Assembly (NCBI GenBank): GCA_028554755.1
Contig: JAPTOF010000020.1
Coordinates: 5,001 to 69,000, forward strand
Direction: 5' to 3'
Length of the DNA: 64,000 bases
DNA from: Cordia subcordata
Taxonomy: Eukaryota; Streptophyta; Magnoliopsida; Boraginales; Cordiaceae
How positions within the stretch are numbered: the stretch's first letter is position 1; each line of letters starts with the position of its first letter. Shown here one piece after another: positions 11,302-29,133 of the stretch. The position numbers and the translations under genes were made by a program. The notes below the pieces were generated by a model. The model was not told where the DNA came from. It did no database searches and was given only the letters and a program-made list of their open reading frames with translations.

Positions 11302-14300
11302 TCAACCATGACCATCATTGCATTTTTCTCTACCTTGAATGCTAAGTTCTATACCGTATTCAGCAGCCAAAAGATGTATATCAGGAGTCACCTCCCAGTT
11401 GGCTTTATGATCCCAATTGTTATGCCTTGGATGAGTTTCACATCTCTCTAACCCACCGATTCTTATATGGCTTCTTATACTTTCAATATCATCTGCATTA
11501 ACAGCCTGTCGCTTTCCTATCTGTAAGTCGAAGTTTGTCTTTGGTATCTCTGTGCTCAAGGTCCCGCGTGAATATAATGAATGATCGGTTGTGACAGAAA
11601 ATGAATCAACTTTTACCTTTGCCCTGAAGTTGTGTTTGGAACTGGGTGTCTTAGAGAAAAATACCTCCGCTATATTGCGTAGACATCCAAGGTTGTACGG
11701 ATTATTCTTCCTATCATACCGATATCGAAAATTCTCATACGTTGTCTGCATAAATAATAGCATATCAGAGCTGGAAAGGGACGAAGAAAAAGGAAAAACA
11801 AATACAATCATTGAGCAAACATATGTTTGAAACCTGATTTGTCATAATTAAGTACAGGTGAAATGTCGTGAGACCTCCAACAAACCAAGCAACTACAAAT
11901 GTGTATACTATCAGAACTCCAGAAACGGGAGACTTAAGAAAAGCCTCCCATATGTGACAATTGTATGTTTCTGTTATCTTCTTGATGTGCACCCAACAGA
12001 AAGCAAAAACATAAAGGCACAGGAGAGTTGTGGAGGAGACAAACATGAAAAAATATTTATAATTTCTCTGCAAATAGATAAGATGAACATGTTAGGATAT
12101 ATTCAAGATGGAATGATATAAAGGTGAGTAATAATAACTAAAATTATGGATTAGAAAAAGGACATCTCTTATTTAGTTATACACATTTTTCTTTTTAACG
12201 AGAGGAGAGTTAAGTTGATGCATACCCTTCCAATACATTGCCCCACCCACGGGCAATGGTGATCAAAGCGCTCAACACAATTGTTGCATATTGAGCAATG
12301 TGAGCATCGTGGTGGGCGATACAGCATGCACGTGCGACAATATTTGACCTTGACAACCATCCCATTTACCATGACATTTTTTGTAAGTGGTATACTTGGA
12401 GCCCCACTTTGACTGCCCGCCCAGTCTGTAGAGATGCTCGACACATCGCAATCATCGTCTGGTTCTGGAGGATGTAGATTTCGAGGGATAATTCCAGGAT
12501 CCCTTCCAGAAGTGAGAAAGAGAAGAATAATTGTCTGTGATTGTAAATGAAAATTATAGAGATTATTGATCAAGGTCTCATAACCCATTCAATAAGTAAT
12601 TTGTTGTATTCTTTTCAGGCATTGTTTTCTCATTAGATAATCAAATTCAAAACCAATTATCAAAAGAAAAAGATAAAGACTTTAGATTTCTATTAAATTC
12701 CCAAACTTAAACACAAGGGATCGAATCTGCTAGGTTCGCATACATTACACAAGCATAAGCACAACCTGAACTCTCTCACCAAGTGCAACATGCAATCTAC
12801 TATGGATATGGTAGAAAAGGTGGGTTGTTTTTTCTTTCCCAAATACAATAAGCCTTCATATAAGATAAATGTTGTTTCCTCTAACCACTACTCCAACATA
12901 ATGTTGGGGTGTGGCGCAGCGAAATGATAGGGTAATTAAAGTAAGATCACGTAGCTAAAATAGGAAATGAGAGAAAAATTGAATAATTGAGACACCAAAA
13001 TTTTATGTGAAGAACCTTCAAACAAATTGATGGAAAAACCACGGGCAAGTAATAAGAATTTCATTATGTGCAAATGTAGTTTATAGCCTTCTCTCTAATA
13101 TAAGGAGAAACTATATCTCACATAACCTTCTCTCTAAAATACGGAGAAACCTATATTATTCTCTCTTATAATAAGAGAAATTAACTCTCACACAAATATA
13201 GACAACAAGTGGAAGAAACAAAAGACTTAGGAGAATTATTTCTTATTCTTTCTAAATGCTTCGTGCTTTGTCTTTATCCATCCTCGAGTATTTATAGGCA
13301 AAATCTTGAAGCAAAATTTCAAACAAGCTTGACAAAATTCACCATACTATTACTATAGGTGCAATTCTTTTCAATGGAGTATTAAATGCTTCTTTCAATC
13401 TTGCATGTATGGTTTGTCATATGCAAATCTTGAGCTTGCATTTGATTTTCAACATTTGCATGCAACCATTGACTTTGTCATTGCAAGACATGGTGGCTTC
13501 AACTTCCAATGCAATCTTTCTTTTTCTTCCATTCACATAGCTAAAGTGAACTTTATTGTTCACATTCTCCCACTTAAACTATCTCTCAAATCTCTCTAAA
13601 CTTGCCAATTTCATGTTGCTTACGTATCGACTAGGCCACAAGAGATCTACTCTAAACAAACTTGTCAACGTTGATCAACTTCATCATAACATCTACTAGG
13701 TTCTCATTAGTGTGAATCTTCTACATATCCACACTCCCTTCCTCCACTACTTCACAAACAAAGTAATACTGAACACCTATGTGTTTCGTCCTAGAATAAA
13801 AGGTTGGATTTCTTGCAATGTGCAAGGCACTCTGACTATCACAATACAAGGAAATCTTCTCTTGTTTGCGCCTGAGCTTCTCCATTAACCTTTGAATCCA
13901 TATTGCTTCTTTACAAGCATGTGTAATTGCTATGTACTCTACCTATATTGTAGAAAGTGCCACAACAATCTGTAACTTGAATACCCAACTCACCGCTCCT
14001 CCAACAAGTGTAAACACATAGCCAGTAGTGGACTTCCACTTATCAGGATCACCTGCAAAATCTGAATCTACAAAGCCCTTAACAATAAATTTTGATCCTC
14101 CATAACATAATGCAACATTCGAGGTTCCTTTGATATATCTCAAGGTCCTCTTAATAGCATTCCAATGCTCTCTACCAGGATTCGTCATGAACCAACTGAC
14201 CGTTCCAACTGCTTAAGCAATATCTGGTCTCGTACATATCATAGAGGACATAAGACTTCCCATTGTTAATGCATACGGTACTTGAGACATATCCATCCTC

Positions 14301-17300
14301 ACTGTTTTATTGCTACGGCACATAATTGAAGATAATTTATAGTTGACAAGAAGTAGGGTTGAGATTTCCTTAAAATCTTGCATTTCGAAATGTCACTAGA
14401 TTTTCCTGAATAGTTCTTCTAGGAAATCTATATTTTCTGCCTTTTCTATCTCGGTGAATTTTTGCATCCTTAAAATCTTTTTTTCTAGTCATAAACCCTT
14501 CATGTCGAACTCTTTAGCCAACTATGCCTTCAATTCTTAAAACGATCTTTCCTGGAGCATGCTACCAGTATGTCGTTCACGTACAACAGTAGAATAATGA
14601 ATTCATCATCTTTAAACCTCTTGTAATATGTACAATGGTCTATGTTGAGTCTATTGTACTTGAGGCTAATTATGAAGGAATTAAATCTCTTGTACTAACA
14701 CCTTGGCACCTATTTTAGACCGTAAGGAAATTTGGTTAACCTGTAAACCAAGTTTTCTTTTCGTTTCTCAACAAAACCTTCTAGTTGAAGCATATAAATC
14801 TCTTCTTCAAGTTCTCCACAAAAAAAAGTTGTCTTTACATCTAATTGCTCTAGATATAAATCGAACATAGCACGCATAGCCAAAACTACTCTAGTCGTAA
14901 GTCTAACCAACGAAAAAAATATTTCGTTGAAGTCAATACCTTCTTTATGAGCATATATAGTACACAGCATTTCTTGCCATAACATAATCGGAGTGCCATA
15001 CTGGTCCTGTTGTCTGACGCGATAAACGTCGAACTTCTGTAACCTCAACCTCATCTGGTGCTTGTTCCTCATGCTTTAGCACAGCTTTAAAAGAAACATC
15101 TCCTTGTTCTTGTTTATCTTCAACTTTTACTATAGTAGTCTCCTTTCCAGTGTTGGCATTTTCTTCACTCTGCAGTTTGCTCTCTATAAAGATCACATCT
15201 TTGTTGACAATGACCTTGTGGTCATGGAATCCCACAGGCAACACCCCTTAACACCATCAGCATACCCTAAGACTATGCATTTCCTAGATTTCGGATCCAA
15301 TTTCGTTTTTCCTTGAGAACTATACATCACATGCCGTACTCCTTGAATAGTGCAAATTGTACCATCATACATCTTTATCTTAATGGTACCAGTTCCAACA
15401 ATCTCTAAAGCATGATTATTACCCATGTATACAGATCCTCCAGAGCATAGCTCATATGTGTGGCACCATTCTCAACGCGAGGTCATATGCCACGTCGCTT
15501 TCGAATCCATTAACCACACATCAGTGAGCTCCTTTTTGCCTTTAGAAGTTGCTGCTGCTTCATTGTATAAGACGTGTCCATCACCAGACGTATCCGCAAC
15601 ACATCCTTAAGAGTTGGTGACGTTAGGAGTTGGCTTGTTACATTAACAATCCTTCTTGATGTGCCCTTTCTTACCACAATTGTAACAGTTGATATTCTTC
15701 CTACTTTGAGATTTTGATCTCCTATGATTGTGACTCTTACTTGAGCCACGTTTTGTTGGTCTGCCTTTTGTCATCGTCAACGCCTCTGCTTGTTTTAGCT
15801 TCCTAGTCTGTCCTCCCTGTTTTTATGCCTAAACTCCTATTTCAAAGCAATGGCTGCAACGTCGTCGAAGACTAAACTGTCTATGACAACATTATTTGTG
15901 TAGTTGATGACGAGTTGATCATATGAGTCAAGTAGATTTTGAAGTAAGATCTCCACACGTTCAAGCTCTACTATTTTATGATACAACGAGATGATTTGAG
16001 AAAATAGCATATTTAAGGTATTGATATGTTCTGTAACTGGTGTAGTCTCCCCCATTCGAAGAGTATAAAGTCTTTTCTTCAAGAAGATCTTGTTGTGAAG
16101 TGACTTGACCTTATATAATTTAGTCAACGTATCCCAAATTTCTTTTGTTGACATTTTCTCCTCGACGCTCGACAGCATCGAATCTACCAATGCTAGATAC
16201 AAATTGGCCAAGACAATATCATCTATCTCTTTCCACTTGTCATCAGTTACCTCTGCTGGCCTGCCTTCAATCGCCGCAAGACAGTTATCCTTCCTCAAAA
16301 TGGTTTTCATCTTTAATTATGGAGAAATTACTCCCGTTGAACTTCTCTATTTCGTATTTCACCGCCATAATGTTGATAACGATCTACTTCTGGAATTAAA
16401 CCTGCTCCCACTATTTTACTATGAACAATACTACATACATGAACAGCATCGTATATAATGACGGTCTGTAACTATATATAGAAATATGTAAATAGTAACA
16501 ATACCCTTAACTCATGGCTCTGATACCATTGTTGAGGTGTGAAACAGCAAAATAATAGGGTAATCAAAGCAAGATCATGCAACTAAAATAGGAAATGAGA
16601 AAAAAAAATTAGATAATTAAGACACCAAAATATTATCTGGAAAACTCTCAAACAAATTGAGGGAAAAATCACTGATAAATAAGGAGGATTTCACTATGTA
16701 TAAAAGTATTTTACATGCTTCTCTCTAATATAAGAAGAAACTATATCTCACATAACCTTTTCTCTAAAATAAAGAAAAACTTATATTATTCTCTTTTATA
16801 ATAGGAGAAACTAACTCATAATACGATGGCCAAGTCAAACTATTTTTGAAAATCTAAATAGCCATGGTAATAGATTTGAACATAAGGAATCTATGAATTA
16901 AAATATGACAGGATTTAGTTTGTTCCACCATTTCGCATAGCACAAAAAGGGAATTATGAATATGTGCTTAACAATGAAAGATTTAAGACCTATTGGTACA
17001 AGAAAAATGTAGCTATAATAGATGGCAGCTTGCATTTCAGTAACATACCTTGCAGATATCCTCCTTTTTTCTCTCTTTCTAGTTTACTTAGATGTGCCAT
17101 TAGCTATAAGGGATGGCTTGCTTTTCACACATACTTTAGATGTATCTTCCCTACTCTGGTTTACTTAGATGTGTCTTTTTCTATCTAAATAGAAGAATTA
17201 CATTGTCTATATTGCCAACATATTTAGAATTTCAGGGATATAAATATTTATACTACTAATGATGCACTGGCTGAATCATGAGACCTAAATGCTTTTTCTA

Positions 17301-18253
17301 TAAGCCGGAAAAAAAAAAAAGAAAAAAAAGCTATCATTTAGAGTGTAAAGATCAAAGAACTCACATAGGTAGTCAAGACGGCGCATAACACTACAATAAG
17401 ACGACCTGAGTGGTAAGAAAATGCTGAAACAAGCCCTTGAGAGACAAAAGCCAAAAACAGGAGTACTGGAGTCAATATTAAGAACAACGTCAGGAATAGG
17501 GACTTGACATCTGGACCAAATATTAGTCTGCCTCCAAGCAAGAATCTCTGCAGCGATAAAAAGAAGAGGTTAGTTATTCAAGTATTTTACGTAAGAAAAT
17601 TTTCCTATTTTTCAGCTCTCAGCATCAAATGATAGAAGGTATTGAATCATAGGTTGATTCATTAAGAAATTCATACGTTGGAACATCTGAACATATAGAA
17701 ATAAAAGATGGCACATTGTCAAAATCTAACCTGTGGAAATTGATTTCACTACTTGAACATGAAAAGCTGTTTGGCTGATGAGCTAAAAGATCATTTGTTT
17801 CTGATATTAGGAAAAGCTTACTGCCTAAATAAGTCTATGCAACAATTAGCATTCTGAATTCTTCCACATGCAGTGATATCATCCAAGTGTAGTTAATCAT
17901 TACACTAAGTGTCGAATTCTATCTTAATACACAAAGAAGCAAGTTCTAATATTTATTAGCTTTTTTTTTTCTGCTCATGGGGCAGCAGAGTGTATTATGC
18001 TCTTATCGTATCTCCTTCGGTGCTTTTCACAATTTGTAAGTCTTCTGTTCATAGTCACATTGAATTGAGGGGGAAAAAACGCAAAAAAAGAGAAGGGAAA
18101 GGGAAAAGGAAAAAGTTTAAGAAAGAATTATGAAAGGAGGCATACATTACTTCCCTTCCAGACTTGATATAGCCGGAGTGGTTGGCCACTGCGGCCGGCA
18201 ACATAACTATTGGAGTCAGAGAGGTGGCGTAAAGGCAGGGGAGTGGGATACAT
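11302..18253 (-). CDS. PAT: DHHC-type protein S-acyltransferase (palmitoyltransferase)
   Basis: Five minus-strand exons join in phase with GT-AG introns: 18253-18146, 17547-17365, 12534-12226, 12067-11834 and 11745-11302, giving 425 residues, normal for plant PATs. The family transfers palmitate to cysteines of membrane-associated proteins. The product reads [11 protein letters not shown], then [12 protein letters not shown], two hydrophobic helices, the cysteine-rich domain ([15 protein letters not shown]), the catalytic DHHC at residues 188-191 in [12 protein letters not shown], then two more hydrophobic helices and a [11 protein letters not shown] segment equivalent to the TTxE motif. I chose the Met at 18253 because plant members start close to the YQ.WKGSN motif; an in-frame ATG at 18340 would add 29 unfamiliar residues. 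Intron 2 is 4.8 kb because it contains a broken copia element in the same orientation. Family is certain; which paralogue is not known. Confidence 0.9.
12902..13564 (-). repeat. 3' LTR of the intronic copia element
   Basis: On the plus strand it begins TGTTGGGGTGTGG and ends with CACA next to TTCTCCCACTT, the complement of a purine-rich tract typical of the PPT. It matches 16530-16815 closely over its first 290 bases. On the element's strand it contains GCCTATAAATACTCG, a likely LTR TATA box. Confidence 0.8.
16530..16815 (-). repeat. Truncated 5' LTR of the intronic copia element
   Basis: It begins TGTTGAGGTGTG, one base from the primer-binding site, and tracks the other LTR through the TCTCTCTAATATAAG and CTCACATAACC segments. 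It then diverges abruptly after about 286 bases. The outer 380 bases are missing, so the target duplication cannot be tested. Confidence 0.75.
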
Positions 18254-18356
18254 CTCTTTTTGCAGTAATCGACAAAAAGATGTTCCGTAGTCCAAAGGGA
18301 CCCAGTAGACTACACCAACATCCTCGTCTCCCCAAGCCAAATTTTTCTACATACAA

Positions 18357-18411
<55 letters not shown>
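18357..18411. repeat. (ATA)n microsatellite
   Basis: About 18 copies of a trinucleotide lie just upstream of PAT exon 1, within the likely 5' UTR or promoter. Length polymorphism is likely. Confidence 0.95.
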
Positions 18412-19211
18412 TTCCTATAACAGGCAAGGATAGATGAAAGATTGTAACTGGGCAACAAACAAGCCCTTCAGTGCTTTGAAGATGTTATTAAAGTGAAGCT
18501 AGAAAAATATAATGCACGTAGGTGTAGGTGTTATAATGATATTAGATCTCAACCTTAATGATGAAATAATAAAAGAAAAGGAAAACCTGGATAGTTAAAC
18601 AGGGTAAAAGAATATTCAGGTAATTATTATAAACTCCTACATGCGAAAATAAGAAATATAGATAGATGTGGAGGACGAAAGAACCAGATTCAAATGGCAT
18701 AAGCTAGGATGGATGGAAGCCGGAATCTGCCTCAAATTGTGCGGGACGGAGAGAGAAAGATGGGGAGATAAAGCCCGTGGTCATTGCATGGCATTGTTTT
18801 GAAATTGTGGCTACCACAAACCTCCCTTCTTTCCCTTCTTCTCCCTTCGCTATCAGGCTTCTCATATTCGGTTCCATGCCTTCTTTTTCTTTTATGATTG
18901 TTCATTTTCATGCATAAATATATAAGAACAATTGGATTTTGGCTTTCTTTTTATTTTTTTTTTTTTGGCAACTTACCTGATATCTTTTCTTGGCTACTAA
19001 CTTCCTGCACAGTCTGATTCTTGACTCAGGCCATTAAATGTATCCCAATCATTTTTATTGAGTTGACATAATAAAGATTGTTGTTAGGCTCTTTCTCCAT
19101 CAATGCTTCTTTTGCGGGAATGGACTTTTGCAGCTGGGTACCCCACCTTGTTAAGTTGGCGATCGCGAAATTATTTTTGTAATTTTTTGACTAATTCTTT
19201 GAAATGGTTTT

Positions 19212-19213
<2 letters not shown>

Positions 19214-19254
<41 letters not shown>

Positions 19255-19350
19255 TAATAATAATAACAATAACAATAATAACAATAACAATAACAATAAT
19301 AATAATAATAATAATAACAACAACAACAACAACAATAATAATAATAATAA
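19214..19350. repeat. Compound (AAT)n/(AAC)n microsatellite
   Basis: About 137 bases of interspersed AAT and AAC triplets, with AAC units grouped internally, as if AAT-to-AAC changes were copied by slippage. Confidence 0.95.
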
Positions 19351-20909
19351 TGCTCATGGACCATGGTGGTTTTGGTAATTCTTATGGTAAAATAATGAAT
19401 ACAATTTCACTATTCTCTAATTGGGCATGTACATGTCATTTGCTGTACAAATTGTGATTGTTGGTCATTTGTGGTCGCTAGATAATCTTGAGATTGTCAT
19501 AGTTGTGTAAGTAAAAAGTACTTTTAATTACATAAAGCATAACTAAAAGGAGAGGCCAAGATGAATTATCAAATTCAACAATGTAGTTTAGGTCTTCATT
19601 TAAATCGGTAAACAATTATTTTATTATTTATATATTATTTAGTATTCCGTATCACTGTAAAATTTGTGGTAAGTTTGGATAGTAGCTTCCACAACCACAA
19701 GAGCTAGCTTTTGATAATTATAAATTACAAAACTCATACAGCTTTGTTTTGTTATCGACCATGACTACTAAGTATTAGTTAATATGCCAATTGAACAAAG
19801 GCATGACATGCTATCGGGTTCAAACACATTCTTCTCAAACTCAAAACAACTTCACCTTTGGACTCGAACACATATATACAAACTAAAAGTAGCTTCTTTT
19901 TTAATGACTCTCTCCATTAATAAGCTCGTTTGTTCATAAAGATAACTGGAAAATAAAAATAACTTTTAAAATAAAAAATTCATGATATTCTTTGCAGATA
20001 ATCGAAAGAAAATTGCATGGAGACTACTATGTGTGTTGTCAATAATTACAACATTAGTCATTTAGTACATGTTCTTTTCTAGCACCTTCTAAAGGGCTGA
20101 CTGCCCTCGTAAAAAAGAGATGAATACGAATGTAATTAACTAAGTGTTTTGAGAACTTAATGCCCTTATTTTAATTGACAGATGAAAAACTTTTTGAACT
20201 TCGAATATAAGATGCCAAATATAATATATGATAATTTATCAAGTGTATAATAACAAATTATGTACAACAAAATGTATGGAAAACAAATTAACCTCAAATA
20301 TTAAACAAAAATCAGATAGAAAGAGGCACGACTAGATTTCTTCTTTAAAATATTCTTTTAATAGAACTATTACTTTTTTCTGGTTGGGTTTTGGTGTTGG
20401 CGTGGGGTGGTTGTGGTGGTGTTGTGTTGGGGATAATGGGAAGCAATTGCTCCCTTGTCTGTAAGGTGGCTTAACCCCTATATCTAATCTTACCACTTAC
20501 TTCTCCTCGATCCCTCTTGAATATCCTCAGCATTTTATGATGCTTTTTATTAAAAATTTTTAATATTAACCATTATTAGTTTTAGAATGACCTTTTAATA
20601 TTTTAGAATTCAATAGCTATTTTTAATCTTAAAGTCAAACACCATCTCATTGATAAAAACCAATGTAAAATCCTTCAAAAACCTATGTACATTTCTATTT
20701 TAAAATACGTCTCTTCAAATCTATTTCTAAAATCCTTTAAAAACCCTATTTTTTCAAATCGAAAGCCTGACTAGTCCTTTAAAATATAACATATTGAATT
20801 TGTTTTGGAGTAGCACATTCATACAAACATCAAGAAATGGTTTCTTTACAAGTGTAGACCGTCACATGTACATAGACTAGAAACCAACATTTACATATAT
20901 TTTCCTTTT

Positions 20910-20913
<4 letters not shown>

Positions 20914-20945
<32 letters not shown>
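20914..20945. repeat. (TA)n microsatellite
   Basis: A run of about 16 TA dinucleotides in AT-rich spacer. Confidence 0.9.
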
Positions 20946-20948
<3 letters not shown>

Positions 20949-21289
20949 GTTTGAAGATACTCAATAACAACTTATAATATATAAACCAAAAGGAATGAGT
21001 TCACGTAATAATTGTTGACACTATATCATTGTATGTGCTACAACTTTTCCTTTAGTAAATACAATATCAATTTTAAATCATGAATTAAGGATGCATGTAT
21101 ATATTGTATACCATTAAATCTTCAAAGTTGTTAACGATTTCATATTTATGTTTGATTCAACAATACAAGACAATAATAAAATTAACTAAAAGAACGCAAC
21201 AACATAAGAAACAGTTGATGAAAATTGGTATTTAGGCCCAAAAGGAAAACGACCAAGGAATTGCCAAGTAGAGGAAATTGCTATGTAAC

Positions 21290-21995
21290 TAGGGAGGCAA
21301 TTGGACGAGTAACTTAGGGTACTCGGTATCGACCGATCTGCTTAAAATCCTATAAAATGCGTCCCGTTAAGAACCCGGAACGGATCCAAAAAGATTACCC
21401 GTTAGGGTTTGGGACGAAACTGGGATTGACCCCCGAGTACTCGTATTCCCGAACCCGGTTATATATATACATATATGTATAGATATATATATGTGTGTGT
21501 ATACAGGTGTGTGTGCGCATATATATAGGTGTTTTACATTTATTAATTAATTATAATTTTAAGTACATAAGTATATATTCTATACTAAAAATTAAGAAAT
21601 TTTTTCTAAAAGTAATAAGGTTTAAACCCTTAACGTTTTACTCTTTAAAATTTTATTATTTTAATATATTTTAGGTATATTGTTTAGATTTTTTGAGAAA
21701 AATTATTTGATTGGTTAGTTTTTTTAAATTTATTGATTTAATTCAGTTTTCGGAGTTAAGAACATGTTTTAAATTTGGGTTCCGGACATTTCTTGTTAAA
21801 TTTTTTATTTAAATTTTAAATTTTTTAATCAGGTTTAGGACATTTCGGGTACCTAAGGGTTTGGGACGTTCCGAAAATGAGATTTTTATTTAATTTTCAT
21901 CCGAATTTAGAATGAAAATAGAAATTAAAATACTATTCAGATAATAGGTTTGGGATTCCTTCATGTGCAAGGATACCCGTCCGTTGCCATCCCTC
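21290..21995. mobile_element. hAT-type non-autonomous element (MITE)
   Basis: A 706-bp unit is flanked by the perfect 8-bp direct repeat TATGTAAC at 21282-21289 and 21996-22003. Its ends are imperfect inverted repeats: left TAGGGAGGCAATTGGACGAG, right (reverse complement) GAGGGATGGCAACGGACGGG. An 8-bp duplication with a TAGGG terminus is the signature of plant hAT elements. The interior is AT-rich with no transposase frame. It ends about 70 bases upstream of the E2F-like sites of MCM2. Confidence 0.85.
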
Positions 21996-22066
21996 TATGT
22001 AACAGGGAAGCGGGCCAACAGGAAAAACGCGAGTTATGGGCTTAGAGCCCAAAGGAGGAGGATACT

Positions 22067-22087
22067 GGCGCCAAAATCTCCCGCCAA
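22067..22087. promoter_or_regulatory. Pair of E2F-like sites in the MCM2 promoter
   Basis: Read on the minus strand, 22076-22067 is TTTTGGCGCC, containing an exact TTTSSCGC E2F consensus. At 22079-22087, TCCCGCCAA is a second near-consensus site (TTGGCGGGA on the other strand). E2F/DP control of MCM genes at G1/S is established in plants, so these probably give S-phase expression. A TGGGCTTAGAGCCCA inverted repeat at 22037-22051 resembles paired site II (TGGGCY) elements. No TATA box is evident. Confidence 0.7.
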
Positions 22088-22200
22088 GAGCAACGACCGT
22101 GAAGAAGAAATGTAGCGCGTCTGTATGCCCTAATCACCACAAACCAAAAGCCAGGTCGAGAGAGAAAGAGAGAGAGCAAACAAAAACATAATAGTGAAAA

Positions 22201-28062
<5,862 letters not shown>

Positions 28063-29133
28063 TGTGAAATGTTCAATGTGCCCTATATGCTTATGAATGC
28101 TCGAAACTATAACTTTGTTACTGGTAACAGTAATATTTGCACCGTCATGTTTCATTGTAACCTTATTGTTGGTAAAAGTAATATTTGCATTGTGGAGTTT
28201 CATTTGTATCTGGTCCTATGGTGTAAACAAGTACTTGGTAGAAGAACCGCACGTGTCATTCAGAATTAGGCGTGATTTTCATCTCTGTCCCCAGCTACAA
28301 AATTTCCAAGCTGAATAAGACATGGCCGCATATTTTGAATGTTACTTGGACGCCTTTTGAGTTTTGAATGTTATTTCGGAACCAATGGAATATGGTTTAC
28401 GTAGTGTACTAGTAATTACTAGTTACACGTTAGAATTTGAATGCAGAGAATTCCGAGTGACAGGAGAATTCAAATATTTCAACTGCCACAGCTTACGTTT
28501 TTTGACTATTTTGTTCACGTCAGCATTTGAATGTTGAATTTTCCAAGTTAGATTGGTATACCAACTCTTCCATCAATAAAATAAAAATAAAAAATAAAAA
28601 TTTAGGAGAAAAGAGTGTCAGCTCAGCTGATCTATTCGATGACATGAACTTGTGGCCACTGGTTTGGAACAGAACATACCACCTTAGGGAGTCCGGAAGC
28701 CGGGGTCATAACTGCCCCATCACGGTGCCACACTCGGAGTTACAGTTGAATCGAAAAGTTACTCCAATGCCAATTCAATTTAGCATCAGCTGCTTCTCTC
28801 GACTCTCATCTCAAAAGTTAATGGATGTTCGATGGCACATTTTCACTCTATCTTTTTATCTCTCTCATATAAAGTCTCTTTATCTCTCATATTTATACAT
28901 GAATCCGTACATTCAATTGTCCGTACACGGATTAAGGAATCAACTGAAAAAATTTAATACGTTTCTTCGTATTTGAACGCTCAGTGAACTAGTGTACAGA
29001 TTACAGAGAGCTCTTCAAACTTGGTGACACGGTGAAAAGTTGGGCAACAAACCCCAAGAGAAAAAGAAAGAAAGAAGTAAAAAGAAACAAAGAAAGAAGT
29101 AAACAGAAACAAAGAAAGAAAGAACTGCAAGAC
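28063..29133. other. Convergent spacer between MCM2 and the PADRE gene
   Basis: The first 250 bases or so are probably the MCM2 3' UTR and include an imperfect tandem duplication (28117-28211). The remainder shows A-rich stretches (28575-28605) and a purine-rich AAAGAAAG tract (29055-29125). No gene was recognised. Confidence 0.6.

Larger units (their letters stand above)
12902..16815 (-). mobile_element. Internally deleted Ty1/copia retrotransposon in PAT intron 2
   Basis: In minus orientation the order is: truncated 5' LTR, primer-binding site (TGGTATCAGAGC, complement of 16517-16528), gag of the UBN2 type (16310-15837), a CCHC zinc knuckle ([14 protein letters not shown], about 15700-15650), protease-like and gag-pre-integrase remnants to about 15200, reverse transcriptase (about 15072-14710, with [18 protein letters not shown]), RNase H/C-terminal pol (14188-13943, with [11 protein letters not shown] and STTGYVFTL), and a full 3' LTR. 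The integrase core is missing, and frames are broken by stops and shifts. It lies in the transcriptional orientation of the host gene. Confidence 0.85.
18412..21281. other. PAT upstream region and spacer
   Basis: No coding exon is supported. The PAT promoter and 5' UTR should lie in the first several hundred bases. The remainder is AT-rich with microsatellites and a GT-rich patch at about 20375-20435. Long open frames made of Asn or Ile runs here come only from trinucleotide repeats. Confidence 0.6.

Noticed and set aside
18130..18458. Open frames with polyisoleucine around PAT exon 1
   Set aside because: They are shadows of PAT exon 1 and the (ATA)n microsatellite.
19103..19378. Open frame with a run of about 48 Asn (and its Ile/Val antisense)
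   Set aside because: Produced entirely by the AAT/AAC microsatellite.
20375..20435. G-rich stretch as a G-quadruplex element
   Set aside because: Mostly GGT/GTT with few runs of three or more G, so quadruplex formation is weakly supported.
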